From M3007 sp041392625 (lineage in GTDB: Bacteria > Bacteroidota > Bacteroidia > Chitinophagales > Saprospiraceae): 64,000 nt of DNA. The stretch is taken from assembly GCA_041392625.1 (NCBI GenBank), contig JAWKLR010000002.1:233903-297902 (forward strand). Direction: 5' to 3'. This document shows, one piece after another, positions 1-8,252 of this stretch; positions within the stretch are counted from its first letter, which is position 1; each line of letters begins with the position of its first letter. The notes under the pieces are model-generated. The model was not told where the DNA came from, ran no database searches, and saw nothing but the letters and a program-made list of their open reading frames with translations. Position numbers and translations under genes: made by a program.

Positions 1-1
1 C

Positions 2-505
2 GATGCCGGGATGCTGGCCGAGGGCAAAGCCTTTATTCCTGAAGTGCAGGCCTTTGTAGAGCAACACCGGGCCATTGTGCCGCCGAGCTACTGGCTTTCC
101 TTCCGGTTTCAGTTTGCCTACATCCATTTTTTGCTAAAAGATTTCGACTCCGCCCTCCACTGGATCAACGACATCCTCAATACCAGCACCCCGCGCGAGC
201 GGGAGGAGAACGAACTAATCAAAAATACCCATTGGCTAAATCTGCTGGTGCACTTTGAACTCGGCAACCATTTTGCGTTCCGCTATATGATAGACGGGAT
301 GAAGCGGTTTTTGCAAAAACAAAAATCGGAAGAAGCCTACGAGCAACTGCTGCTCCGCTCGCTGGCACACATCTCCGGCCTGCCCAGCAAACGCGAGCAG
401 AAAACGGCCTTCATCGAATTGTATGAAAAACTGGTGCGCACCAAATTCCCACCCCGCGTGCTGCGCATGGTGGATTTTGTGGGCTGGGTGCGGGGCAAGA
501 TTTAG
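2..505 (+). CDS. Hypothetical protein, 3' end only
   Basis: The reading frame is open from the first complete codon at the window edge to a TAG at 503-505, so the start lies upstream. About 167 residues are visible. They are helix-rich, with alternating aromatic and acidic positions like the repeat units of tetratricopeptide-type solenoids (for example the stretch FDSALHWINDIL). The tail resembles that of the intact gene at 27736-29163, where an LLxxYYxxxEY...LDSVRIFLRR segment sits in the corresponding place, so the two may be distant paralogues. No catalytic motif is seen and the function is unknown. Confidence 0.75.
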   Translation, partial: DAGMLAEGKAFIPEVQAFVEQHRAIVPPSYWLSFRFQFAYIHFLLKDFDSALHWINDILNTSTPREREENELIKNTHWLNLLVHFELGNHFAFRYMIDGMKRFLQKQKSEEAYEQLLLRSLAHISGLPSKREQKTAFIELYEKLVRTKFPPRVLRMVDFVGWVRGKI

Positions 506-528
506 AGCCTGTTTGGGATTTTAGATCG

Positions 529-1029
529 CTAAGGAAGGGGAGCCCAGGCACTTCTTTTCAACTCATACACCAGGCAGGGCACACCGTCGAATTCCCGTTC
601 CTCCAGGAGTTCAAACCCGAGTCGCTCGTAAAACCGGTGTGCCTTGGTGTTGGATTTCAGCGGATCGATCAGAATGCCTGTGATTTCGGGGTTTTGAAAA
701 CAGCGTTCAAATGCGAGCTGCATCAACTGCGTACCGTACCCTTTATTCAGGTTCTTTTTTTCGCCAATCCAGATGTCGATGGCTTTCTTATTGGGTTCCA
801 CGGCACCCCAATACTGTGTCTCTTCTTTATAGGGGTCGATGATCTGCAAAAAACCAATGGGCTCGCCCTGCCATTCTGCAATCAGTTGCTCCCGCCATTC
901 CGGAGTTCGGAGCAGTTCTACTTCCCAATTCCAGTCATCGTCCGGGTCGCAGTCGATCACGTGTTGTTGTGCATCCCAATGCCGGAGCAGGGCGAGGTCG
1001 TGGATAGTGGCAGGGCGGAGGGTTAGCAT
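529..1029 (-). CDS. GNAT family N-acetyltransferase
   Basis: This 166-residue protein has the full length of a single-domain GCN5-related acetyltransferase, which moves an acetyl group from acetyl-CoA to an amine. It opens with LRPATIHDLALLRHW, the usual first strand and helix. In the middle it has a motif-A-like segment KNLNKGYGTQLMQLAF, matching the acetyl-CoA pyrophosphate loop (Q/RxxGxG/A; here LNKGYG). It ends with the NTKAHRFYERLGF motif B typical of the family. The order and the WxxE-containing N-terminus resemble aminoglycoside 6'-acetyltransferase-like and ribosomal-protein-acetylase-like GNATs, but the substrate cannot be read from sequence. ATG at 1029 is the only sensible start. 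The gene is convergent with the preceding gene. Confidence 0.85.
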   Translation of the reverse strand: MLTLRPATIHDLALLRHWDAQQHVIDCDPDDDWNWEVELLRTPEWREQLIAEWQGEPIGFLQIIDPYKEETQYWGAVEPNKKAIDIWIGEKKNLNKGYGTQLMQLAFERCFQNPEITGILIDPLKSNTKAHRFYERLGFELLEEREFDGVPCLVYELKRSAWAPLP

Positions 1030-1054
1030 GGGTGAGGGGGAATTTTATGTATAA

Positions 1055-1115
1055 AATTGCATAGCGCGCAAACAAGGCAAAAGCCTCTTCAACGCTCTAT
1101 GCACACAATGCAATT
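1055..1115. repeat. Conserved spacer hairpin (also 1713-1773 and 2371-2431)
   Basis: In each tandem unit the gene's 3' side carries an inverted repeat with arms of the form TTGCATAGAGCG and CGCTCTATGCA, separated by an inner AGGCAAAAGCCT-like mini-hairpin. It sits directly after the lipoprotein stop codon on the minus strand, so a role in transcript 3'-end formation or stability is plausible. The hairpin is also present after the stub copy and before the first full copy. Function is inferred only from position and symmetry. Confidence 0.6.
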
Positions 1116-1116
1116 T

Positions 1117-1638
1117 CTATTTTAGAATTTTGACCCGAAACCACCCTTCTTCAAACCGCAAGGTGTCCGGAAGAGTCAAATCGTACCTGGGAGTTCCGAC
1201 AACAACGCAGTTAAACCGCGCCCACAACTCCCCGGTTTTTTCATCGTAGGAATCAATAATTATATATGAATCCGGCCCCGGATCCGGGGAATAGTACTGA
1301 TCGCCATTAACATCGCCATCTGCCAAAGTTGTTGAATATCCAGCAAAAAAGCCAGAAAAATTAATAAACTTAGGGATAGCAAACGAATCAACTGACAAGG
1401 GCAAATTGATGAACCCTAGGGTTTTTCTTGGTATCCAGTATTCATCATATTCAAATAAGCTCACTGTAACCGAATTATTATTTGGATCATAGTCTACGGC
1501 TGATGTCTTAACATTCCAGGGCTCCCCATTGACCAAAGCATATCCCTTTCCCCGACCCAACTCATCATATAAGGGTTCCTCTTTTTGGCATGAATTTCCT
1601 AATTGCAACAGGAGAATGAATAAAATTAGTTTTTTCAT
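1117..1638 (-). CDS. Small lipoprotein, tandem copy 1
   Basis: The predicted protein has 173 residues. ATG at 1638 is preferred over an in-frame start 126 bases upstream because it begins a clear lipoprotein signal: MKKL, a hydrophobic run, then a cysteine (LLLQLGNSC). It should be lipid-anchored in the cell envelope. The body is rich in beta-type sequence, with DPNNNSVTVSLFEYD early and a conserved C-terminal block containing GELWARFNCVVVGTPRYDLTLPD. No known family was recognised, but the layout resembles small Bacteroidota lipoproteins of unknown role. The gene at 1775-2296 is a tandem paralogue. The two share signal peptide and C-terminus and diverge in the central 60-70 residues, which hints at diversifying change there. 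Confidence 0.8.
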   Translation of the reverse strand: MKKLILFILLLQLGNSCQKEEPLYDELGRGKGYALVNGEPWNVKTSAVDYDPNNNSVTVSLFEYDEYWIPRKTLGFINLPLSVDSFAIPKFINFSGFFAGYSTTLADGDVNGDQYYSPDPGPDSYIIIDSYDEKTGELWARFNCVVVGTPRYDLTLPDTLRFEEGWFRVKILK

Positions 1639-1774
1639 TTTTTGTGGATTTGGGTTTGGGAGTTTAATTGTCGTTTGGAGCGGAGGGGGAGTGTGGCGAA
1701 TTTTATGTATAAAATTGCATAGAGCGCAAACAAGGCAGAAGCCTCTTCCACGCTCTATACACACAATGCAATTT

Positions 1775-2296
1775 TTATTTTAGAATTTTGACCCGAAACC
1801 ACCCGTCTTCAAACCGCAAGGTATCAGGAAGGGTCAAATCGTACCTGGGAGTTCCGATAACAACGCAGTTAAACCGCGCCCACAACTCCCCGGTTTCTTC
1901 ATCGTAGGAATCTATTATTATATATGAATCCGGCCCCGGATCCGGGGAATAGTACTGATCGCCAGTGACATCGCCATCTGCTATATTGGTGTGGTATTCG
2001 GCAAAAAAGCCTGAATAGTCTATAAATTTGGAAATGGGAAACGAATCAACCAACAAGGGCATATGAACAAAGCCCAGCACTTTCCGTGGTATGCCGTCCT
2101 TATCATCTTCGAATAACTTTACTGTAACCGAATTATCATTCACATTATAATCTATCGGAAATGTTCCAACATTCCAGGGCTCCCCATTGAACAAAGCGTA
2201 TCCCTTTCCCCGACCCAACTCATCATATAAGGGTTCCTCTTTTCGGCATGAATTTGCTAATTGCAACAGGAGAATGAATAAAATTAGTTTTTTCAT
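1775..2296 (-). CDS. Small lipoprotein, tandem copy 2
   Basis: This is a 173-residue paralogue of the gene at 1117-1638, in the next unit of the 658-bp repeat. The lipobox is LLLQLANSC, followed by RKEEPLYDELGRGKGYAL, nearly identical to copy 1. The last 50 residues are also almost unchanged, while the centre differs at many positions (for example DKDGIPRKVLGFVHMPL here against DEYWIPRKTLGFINLPL). ATG at 2296 was chosen because it starts the signal peptide. The function is unknown. The cell-surface location is inferred from the lipoprotein signal. Confidence 0.8.
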   Translation of the reverse strand: MKKLILFILLLQLANSCRKEEPLYDELGRGKGYALFNGEPWNVGTFPIDYNVNDNSVTVKLFEDDKDGIPRKVLGFVHMPLLVDSFPISKFIDYSGFFAEYHTNIADGDVTGDQYYSPDPGPDSYIIIDSYDEETGELWARFNCVVIGTPRYDLTLPDTLRFEDGWFRVKILK

Positions 2297-2432
2297 TTTT
2301 TTGTGGATTTGGGTTTGGGGTTTAATTGTCGTTTGGGGTGGAGGGGGAGTGTGGCGAATTTTATGTATAAAATTGCATAGAGCGCAAACAAGGCAAAAGC
2401 CACGTTCACGCTCTATGCACACAATGCAATCT

Positions 2433-2535
2433 TTATTTTAAAATTTTGGCCCGAAACCACCCGTCTTCAAACCGCAAGGTATCAGGAAGAGTCAAATCGT
2501 ATCTGGGGGTTCCGACAACAACGCAGTTAAACCTT
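2433..2535 (-). pseudogene. 3' stub of a third lipoprotein copy
   Basis: Translated on the minus strand this fragment reads FNCVVVGTPRYDLTLPD and continues to GWFRAKILK and a TAA at 2433-2435. It therefore encodes only the last 33 or so residues of the same lipoprotein. Sequence homology to the tandem units stops near 2535, where the degraded metallopeptidase begins on the same strand. The stub looks like the product of a deletion that joined the two genes. Confidence 0.85.
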
Positions 2536-2541
2536 CCCTTG

Positions 2542-4257
2542 GAGTAGAGAGGACTTCATTTTTGTGCTTCTTTTATGCTAGAGTTTAGGGTAATTATCCC
2601 GATGTTGGATTTGGAATAATTTGCACCTGATCATTCTGTATTGCTGCTCTGCTTTCCGACCTGTTTGATCTCTGTCCATGAATGCATGGCTCACCTGAGG
2701 GCGGCTCCAGCGTTGCATACACACTTGTATTTCGAGTGATGGAGGTTCCATCAGAGCAATTACAATCAACCGTACAAAATATACACCTTCATTAGGCAAG
2801 GAAGGTCAACTATGACAAACTCATCCGTTGAAACAACAGATCCAAAGTTTACACCATCATTACTAAGTCGCCATTCATACGTGTGTAGTTCCCTGGTGCT
2901 CCACCAGATACTTCGGCTGTAAGTACAACTATATCACATGGGGCAAGCGTATCGTTCACCATTTATCTCTACCGGTAAATACATCATTATGTGTTGTCCT
3001 AAAATTCCCCACAGCACAAGCATTCGCTCGAAACTGTTCAGCATTGCATTCCTGGTCTATCGTACCAGTTGTTCTGCCAGCAAAATTTACATTGGGGTTA
3101 GAATAATGCAAAATACCGCGATTCACTATCAGATATCAAGGCCATTGTATTTCTGCTCCGGCAAGAAGCATCTTTAAATCTGTATCCGTGCATTATTCCT
3201 TGGGTCGTATCATAAGTAAAATCATGCCTGCAAGTAAAAATATGAGCCATTTCATGTGCAAAGTATATGCTCCGGTAGGGGTGGTAGATGCCCAGCCTCA
3301 ACAAGCACTATAGCCAGTGAGTCTTCAAGTGTGAGTGTCTCCGCACGACCTCGAGTATCAGCCTGTTCCATTATCAGAAAGATAATCATCACCTGTAATA
3401 AAGACTCATAATATCGATTCCAAGGGAATCCCGAAGGCTTGTCAAAAATTATTGGTCGAAAGTGCTCCAACTTCATCTGCTGCAATTGAGGTCGTTTGAA
3501 CGCTTCCAGGTGGCGAATCAATTCCTACAAGTTTCAGGTTTACATCCGGAGGTAGAAACTGCACTGTTTTTAAGGCCGTTTTTGTTTGCGCCATACCAAG
3601 ATACACCCTTTGATTTTACGGCTTCCACACTACCTTCAAAAGCAACTGTTGAAGCATTGTAAAGTGCAAAAACTCGCACCTCGCAATGGTCATCACCTCG
3701 TTCATTTACTCCAGAGTTTATGCCCGGTCCTCCGGGGTCCGTGCCTGTATTTCCAACATTCATCGCCTACAAATGATGAAAAATCCACACGGGTAAATAA
3801 GCACTTATTCTGTGACAATGGCGCAATATCGTAATATTCGCCACCGATTGTCATATGACCGAATTTTTGACCTTCTTTAGACATCATCAAAGAAACCATC
3901 GTTGCAATCACACAAATACTCTCCGGTCACCTTTCCATACCATTCGTAATCGTCTTCAGAAACGTATTCAGAGGACACAGCTTCGAGATAAAGATTAGTA
4001 CAGTCTACAATTGGCAACCTGATTTGTATTTTTCCATCTGAAAAACTCAATGCCAGATTGCCAACTTCAACAATATGTGACTCTGCTGAAAGGGAAGGTT
4101 TTCGATATGGTTTCTTTAGAAGACTCGCTTGCCGTTAATGCTGTACTACCTTCAATGGGTGAAATAAAAATGATTGAGAATTTACTGTGCTTGTAAAAGC
4201 GATAATTGCTGCAATAAATAAAAAGCAATCTAAATAAAGGTTTTGAAAAATGGACAT
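2542..4257 (-). pseudogene. Degraded M12/reprolysin-like metallopeptidase
   Basis: No single frame survives, but consecutive minus-strand fragments fit one secreted peptidase. ATG at 4257 starts a signal-peptide-like sequence (MSIFQNLYLDCFLFIAAIIA). Next come fragments with a typical propeptide (EDDYEWYGKVTGEYLCDC, then GQKFGHMTIGGEYYDIAPL in a shifted frame). Further on is FAHEMAHIFTCRHD near 3220-3260, which fits the metzincin zinc motif HExxHxxGxxHD except that Cys replaces the usual Gly. A fragment ending EGVYFVRL near 2780 resembles the closing strand of a T9SS tail. Several frameshifts and stops separate the pieces (for example a TAA soon after the signal and a break near 3900). The gene is not functional as read. 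Local sequencing error cannot be excluded. Confidence 0.7.
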
Positions 4258-4551
4258 ACTATTCAAATTAAAATGAATTGCCTACTCTATCGATTTTCGG
4301 CTTCCTCGCCCTAACTTTTCTGGTGGTTTCAGGGTATTCCACATAAATCTCTTTTGTATTTATTATTTTGATAAAATTCAGTAAAAAGAAAATCAACAGC
4401 ATGATTCGTTCCGTTAAACCTTTTTCTCGAGAACAACATTTTTTCGCAAAAAGCAATGTTGTATCTGATTGTTTTAACAAAAAATAGGAACAACCGCTTC
4501 TGCAGATGGTTCGGGAGTATCTTTGTAAGGCTACCCTTAAATCATCCACCC
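4258..4551. other. Intergenic, no gene seen
   Basis: This 294-bp gap lies between the divergent starts of two degraded genes. It is AT-rich and contains no frame that resembles a protein. A minus-strand open frame running through it continues antisense into the degraded S41 gene and has no recognisable features. Confidence 0.6.
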
Positions 4552-5956
4552 ATGCGCCCACTTCTTCCGCCTTTTTCCTCTCCATTCCGTTCTTTCTTTT
4601 TGTCAGACGTGCGACTGCCCCGCACAACTCAATTGGCTGGAAAGTCACCTGAAAAACCACCACGCCGGGCTTAATTGCCAAGGTCACCGAAGAAACCCGG
4701 GAACGCTACCAAACACACTTCGACGAGGCCCTGGCCTCAAGCAGAAACACAACAGGAAGATACAGCCTGTTGGCGGTGCTGCGCGACTGGACCCGCTGGT
4801 TTTCCGACGGCCACATTCAACTCTGGAAGCATCTGCGAAGAGGAGGCCCTGGCCATATCTCGGCCCGCTGATGCCCACTGGGAAACCATCCCGATGATGA
4901 AGCAAGCGATGGCCTACCTCGACTCTACTCGGCCGGGAACCAATAGAAGGCATCTACTCAGGCCGATGCCGGAAACTACCGCATTGCACTCATCCGAAAT
5001 GAAGGCCCCTCCCGCGAATACGCCGCCGTCCTGCTTCAGGCCGACAGCATCTGGTGGATGCCCGGACAAGTAAAATTCGATCTGCGCAAAGCGGCGCAGG
5101 AACTGGCGAGCCGTTCACGGCCATATGCGCGACCATTCAGAACGAGACACACCACGCTCACTACAACCGATAGCAGCCTGGAGGTAAAAGACCTAAAGCG
5201 TCTGGTACAAAATTCACCCCGGCGCCTACCGTTAAACCCAAGGCGTCCTCCTGTTTGCATTTACACCAACTGATGAAACCCTCCTGATCCGGATAAACCA
5301 TGAACGAAGCCTACCGAAAAGAATTCAAGGAACTCGCCGCAGAAAACAAGCAGAAAATGGAAACCAGTCCCAATTGGACTATCGACGCGCGGCAATGGCG
5401 GCGGCTCGATGCATCCCTCCCCTGATTTTGTTCTATATATCTATTCTAAACCTGTTCAGCTCGCACCACGCAACTCTTTCATACATGACCAACCGTGAAA
5501 ATATGCAGCCTGAAAAGCACAAAAACTACCCCTGGATTCACCGCATGTACTACGGCCACCTGGCAAGAAAAAATGAAAAGAAAGAAGGGGGAGTTATTTT
5601 CCTGCAAGCCCGCCAAGTACAAGGAACGGCGTGTTCGGGAACTGCCCAGTGCGTGTTTATCCTGGGTGATGGTGGTTGCGCCAGCAGCCGAACAGCCCTT
5701 GCTGTACGCCCGGGGAAGCGATAAAGTCCGCCTGTTGGGCGAACATTCAGCCGGCATCAACGATTATGGAAACCTCCATCGGGCCGTTCTTCCGCACCCA
5801 AATTTTGTGCTGATGTACCCCACTTCCCGCTCCTGCCGCTGTGCCGAGGGCAAAGGGCTGGACAACACCGGCATTCCACCCAACAAGGTGCTCACAGAGC
5901 AGTCAGGCAACTGGGTGCAGTACGCCCAGCAGTATTTGTCGTTGGAAAAATGGTAG
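4552..5956 (+). pseudogene. Degraded S41-family peptidase
   Basis: Fragments in all three plus-strand frames line up with a C-terminal-processing-type (S41) peptidase. First comes the N-terminal region CPAQLNWLESHLKNHHAG. Then, from about 4671, IAKVTEETRERYQTHFDEAL continues to RDWTRWFSDGHIQLW. Near 5040 is ADSIWWMPGQVKFDLRKA. The C-terminal block from about 5680 includes AEQPLLYARGSDKVRLLGEH and then YPTSRSCRCAEGKGLDNTGI. At least four frame changes and internal stops interrupt it. The end at TAG 5954-5956 fits the family's usual C-terminus. It appears to be a dead gene next to another dead peptidase, and no intact replacement is present in this window. Confidence 0.75.
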
Positions 5957-5982
5957 GGGCTTTTTTGTAGCCTAGATAAAAA

Positions 5983-6666
5983 TTACTTTTTCAACAAAGG
6001 CTCCAGCACAGTCCACACATTGTTGGCAACAATTTTCTGGCCTTCCACATTCGGGTGGATGCCGTCCTCCAGGTTGAGCTCCGGTTCACCGGCTACACCT
6101 TCCAGCAAGAAAGGGATGAGCTCGGCATTGTATTTAGCTGATACGATCACAAATAATTCGCGGAAACTCTTGGTGTATTCTTCACCCAGATTTGGGGGTG
6201 CCTGCATACCGGCTATAACCAACTTGGCCGCCGGGTGGCGCTGCTTCACCTGTTCGAGGATGGTTACCATATTGCGTTTAGACTCTTTCAGTGGGAGGCC
6301 ACGCAGAGCGTCGTTGGCACCCAGCTCCATCACAAACACATCCACTTGCTGATCCAAAATCCAATTGATGCGACTCAGGCCATCAGCTGTTGTTTCTCCG
6401 CTCACGCCCGCATTGATACAGCGATAGGGCAGACCCAGAGAGTCGATTTTATTCTGAACCAAAGCCGGGTACCCCTGGTCTTGTTCCAGGTTGTAGGCGG
6501 CAGTCAGGCTTGTACCAAAAAACACAATGTTTTTCAGGCGCTTCACATTTTTGGGTTCCGATTGCAGGGCAACGGTGGAACCTTCATTTCCGGAGGAATT
6601 GCCAGACTCATTGGAGCAGGCCGAAAAAAACAACAAACTGGCGAACAAGGGGAGGATATACTTCAT
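5983..6666 (-). CDS. SGNH-type arylesterase / lysophospholipase lipoprotein
   Basis: This 227-residue protein belongs to the GDSL/SGNH hydrolases and resembles TesA-type arylesterases that cleave ester or thioester bonds. All four SGNH blocks are present: FFGTSLTAAY (Ser of block I, with T in place of D), NAGVSGETT (Gly), ELGANDALRG (Asn), and DGIHPNVEGQ (Asp and His). ATG at 6666 begins a lipoprotein signal, MKYILPLFASLLFFSACS, so the enzyme is probably anchored in the envelope. An upstream in-frame start would give an implausible extension. It converges with the degraded S41 gene. A second SGNH protein of a different subfamily is at 35030-35716. Confidence 0.88.
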   Translation of the reverse strand: MKYILPLFASLLFFSACSNESGNSSGNEGSTVALQSEPKNVKRLKNIVFFGTSLTAAYNLEQDQGYPALVQNKIDSLGLPYRCINAGVSGETTADGLSRINWILDQQVDVFVMELGANDALRGLPLKESKRNMVTILEQVKQRHPAAKLVIAGMQAPPNLGEEYTKSFRELFVIVSAKYNAELIPFLLEGVAGEPELNLEDGIHPNVEGQKIVANNVWTVLEPLLKK

Positions 6667-7252
6667 AAGACTTCGTATTGGTGCAGTATTAAACAGCAAA
6701 CAGCAGAACGCGTTCAACATGCGGCCAACAAAAGTAGAAAAAAAGTAGAGCAGGGAGGAAAGGTGCAGCAAAAAGGCAACGTCGGTCCCGCGTACCGGAT
6801 AAATGCGGTTAATTCACCGAACGTTGCCTGGCGCTTGTAATCCTAAGAATCCCGGCCTTCCGCCGGGCACTTATTTGTTTGGGTTACTCCATAGAGTAGT
6901 TGGGTTACACAGGGCAAAACGGTTGTTTTGTTTTCATAGCTGCATGTGTGTTGTTGCCCTTTGTTCTGACAATAGTACAATGCATTTTTTGCGCCTGCAA
7001 CAGGCTAAAAAGCACTTAACAGAGTTTAACTCCTGGATCAAGTATCAAGCAGGGCCTTAACAATCAAGTGTTTGATTGTCAGTATTTTTTACATATGTTA
7101 AAACACTAAATTAAAATATTGTCAAACGTTAAACTTGACCAAAACACCACAATCTGGTGGTTTTCAGATACAATTCAGCTAATTTGAAAGCCCACGCTTT
7201 CGAGCCTGGATGATTTGATGGAAATTGCAAATAGTGCTGTACCTTAGCAACC
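6667..7252. other. 586-bp intergenic region between divergent genes
   Basis: This gap separates the esterase and meaB, which are transcribed away from each other. I see no convincing protein, tRNA or structured RNA. The part next to meaB (about 7040-7140) is AT-rich, as expected for a promoter region. TACCTTAG at about 7240 is one mismatch from the TAnnTTTG -7 motif just upstream of meaB. Confidence 0.6.
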
Positions 7253-8245
7253 ATGTCCCGCAAACTAAAATCGGTACAAACGTATTTTGAAGGCATCTGT
7301 CGGGGAGATCGTGTACTCCTGGGACAGGCCATCACGCTGGTTGAAAGTACCCGACCGGAACACCAGCAGTTGGCCCGTGAACTGGTAAACCAATTGCTGG
7401 CCAGCTCAGCCGTTCCGGAAAATACCTTGCGCATCGGACTCACCGGTTCACCGGGGGTAGGAAAAAGCAGCCTGATTGAAGCCCTCGGACTACAACTGAC
7501 AGCCCAGGGAAAAAAACTGGCCGTTCTGGCCATCGACCCCAGCTCGCAAATCAGTCACGGCAGCATTTTGGGCGATAAAACCCGGATGGAGGAACTCTCT
7601 GTCAGTCCACTTGCATTTATTCGCCCTTCACCCGCCGGAAGTTCGCTGGGTGGTGTAGCCCGAAAAACCCGCGAAACCATTCTGCTCGTAGAAGCAGCCG
7701 GGTACGATACCGTAATCATCGAAACCGTCGGCGTCGGGCAATCCGAAATCGCCGTACACAGCATGACCGACCTGTTTCTTCTCCTCCTCCTCCCCGGAGC
7801 GGGCGATGAACTTCAGGGCATCAAACGGGGCATTGTGGAAATGGCCGACATCCTGGCTGTAAACAAAGCAGATGGCGACCGGATCAAACTCGCCAACATG
7901 GCGCGCGCGCACTACCTCAACGCAACCCACCTCTTGCCCCCCAAAGCCAGCAACTGGACGCCTCAGGTTCTGGCCTGCAGCGCCCTGGAAGGGATCGGAA
8001 TAACCGAACTTTGGGATGCCATATACGCCTACCAGAAACAGATACAGGAATCCGGTTTTTTTGCAAAAAACCGGGCACAACAAGCCAACTGGTGGTTTAA
8101 GGAAGCCCTCCTGGATGGGCTAAAAGAACGCTTTTACCAAAACCCCTCCGTGGCAAACCGCTTGCATGAACTTGAAAACGATGTGCGCGCACAACGCATC
8201 TCTCCCTTCGCCGCTGCCGATGAGTTGTTGACGTTTTTTAAATAA
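7253..8245 (+). CDS. meaB: Methylmalonyl-CoA mutase-associated GTPase MeaB
   Basis: This is a 330-residue G3E-family P-loop GTPase that chaperones adenosylcobalamin-dependent methylmalonyl-CoA mutase, protecting it and gating cofactor loading. Visible motifs are the Walker A loop GSPGVGKSS at residues 65-73, SSLGGVARKTRE further on (a signature of MeaB/ArgK), ETVGVGQSE (Walker B/G3 region) and NKADGD (G4, guanine specificity). The C-terminal helical dimerisation arm (NRLHELENDVRAQRISPFAAADELL) is complete. Length matches the family. The mutase genes are not in this window, so the partner must be elsewhere on the genome. ATG at 7253 gives a normal N-terminus. Confidence 0.93.
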   Translation: MSRKLKSVQTYFEGICRGDRVLLGQAITLVESTRPEHQQLARELVNQLLASSAVPENTLRIGLTGSPGVGKSSLIEALGLQLTAQGKKLAVLAIDPSSQISHGSILGDKTRMEELSVSPLAFIRPSPAGSSLGGVARKTRETILLVEAAGYDTVIIETVGVGQSEIAVHSMTDLFLLLLLPGAGDELQGIKRGIVEMADILAVNKADGDRIKLANMARAHYLNATHLLPPKASNWTPQVLACSALEGIGITELWDAIYAYQKQIQESGFFAKNRAQQANWWFKEALLDGLKERFYQNPSVANRLHELENDVRAQRISPFAAADELLTFFK

Positions 8246-8252
8246 CAAGCTC

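Larger units (their letters stand above)
1040..2535. repeat. 658-bp tandem duplication, two full units and one stub
   Basis: Units begin at 1040, 1698 and 2356, so the period is exactly 658 bp in both intervals. Each full unit holds one lipoprotein gene on the minus strand plus a spacer starting GAATTTTATGTATAAAATTG. The third unit keeps only the spacer and the last codons of the gene, and ends near 2535 where unrelated sequence (the degraded metallopeptidase) begins. The two complete genes still match closely at both ends but differ in the middle, so the duplication is not brand new. Confidence 0.9.

Noticed and set aside
4268..4687. Minus-strand open frame upstream of the S41 relic
   Set aside because: It reads antisense through conserved S41 codons and has no protein-like features.
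6667..7252. tRNA or riboswitch in the long gap before meaB
   Set aside because: No cloverleaf, TPsiC-like GGTTCGA element or cobalamin-box-like sequence was found by eye.
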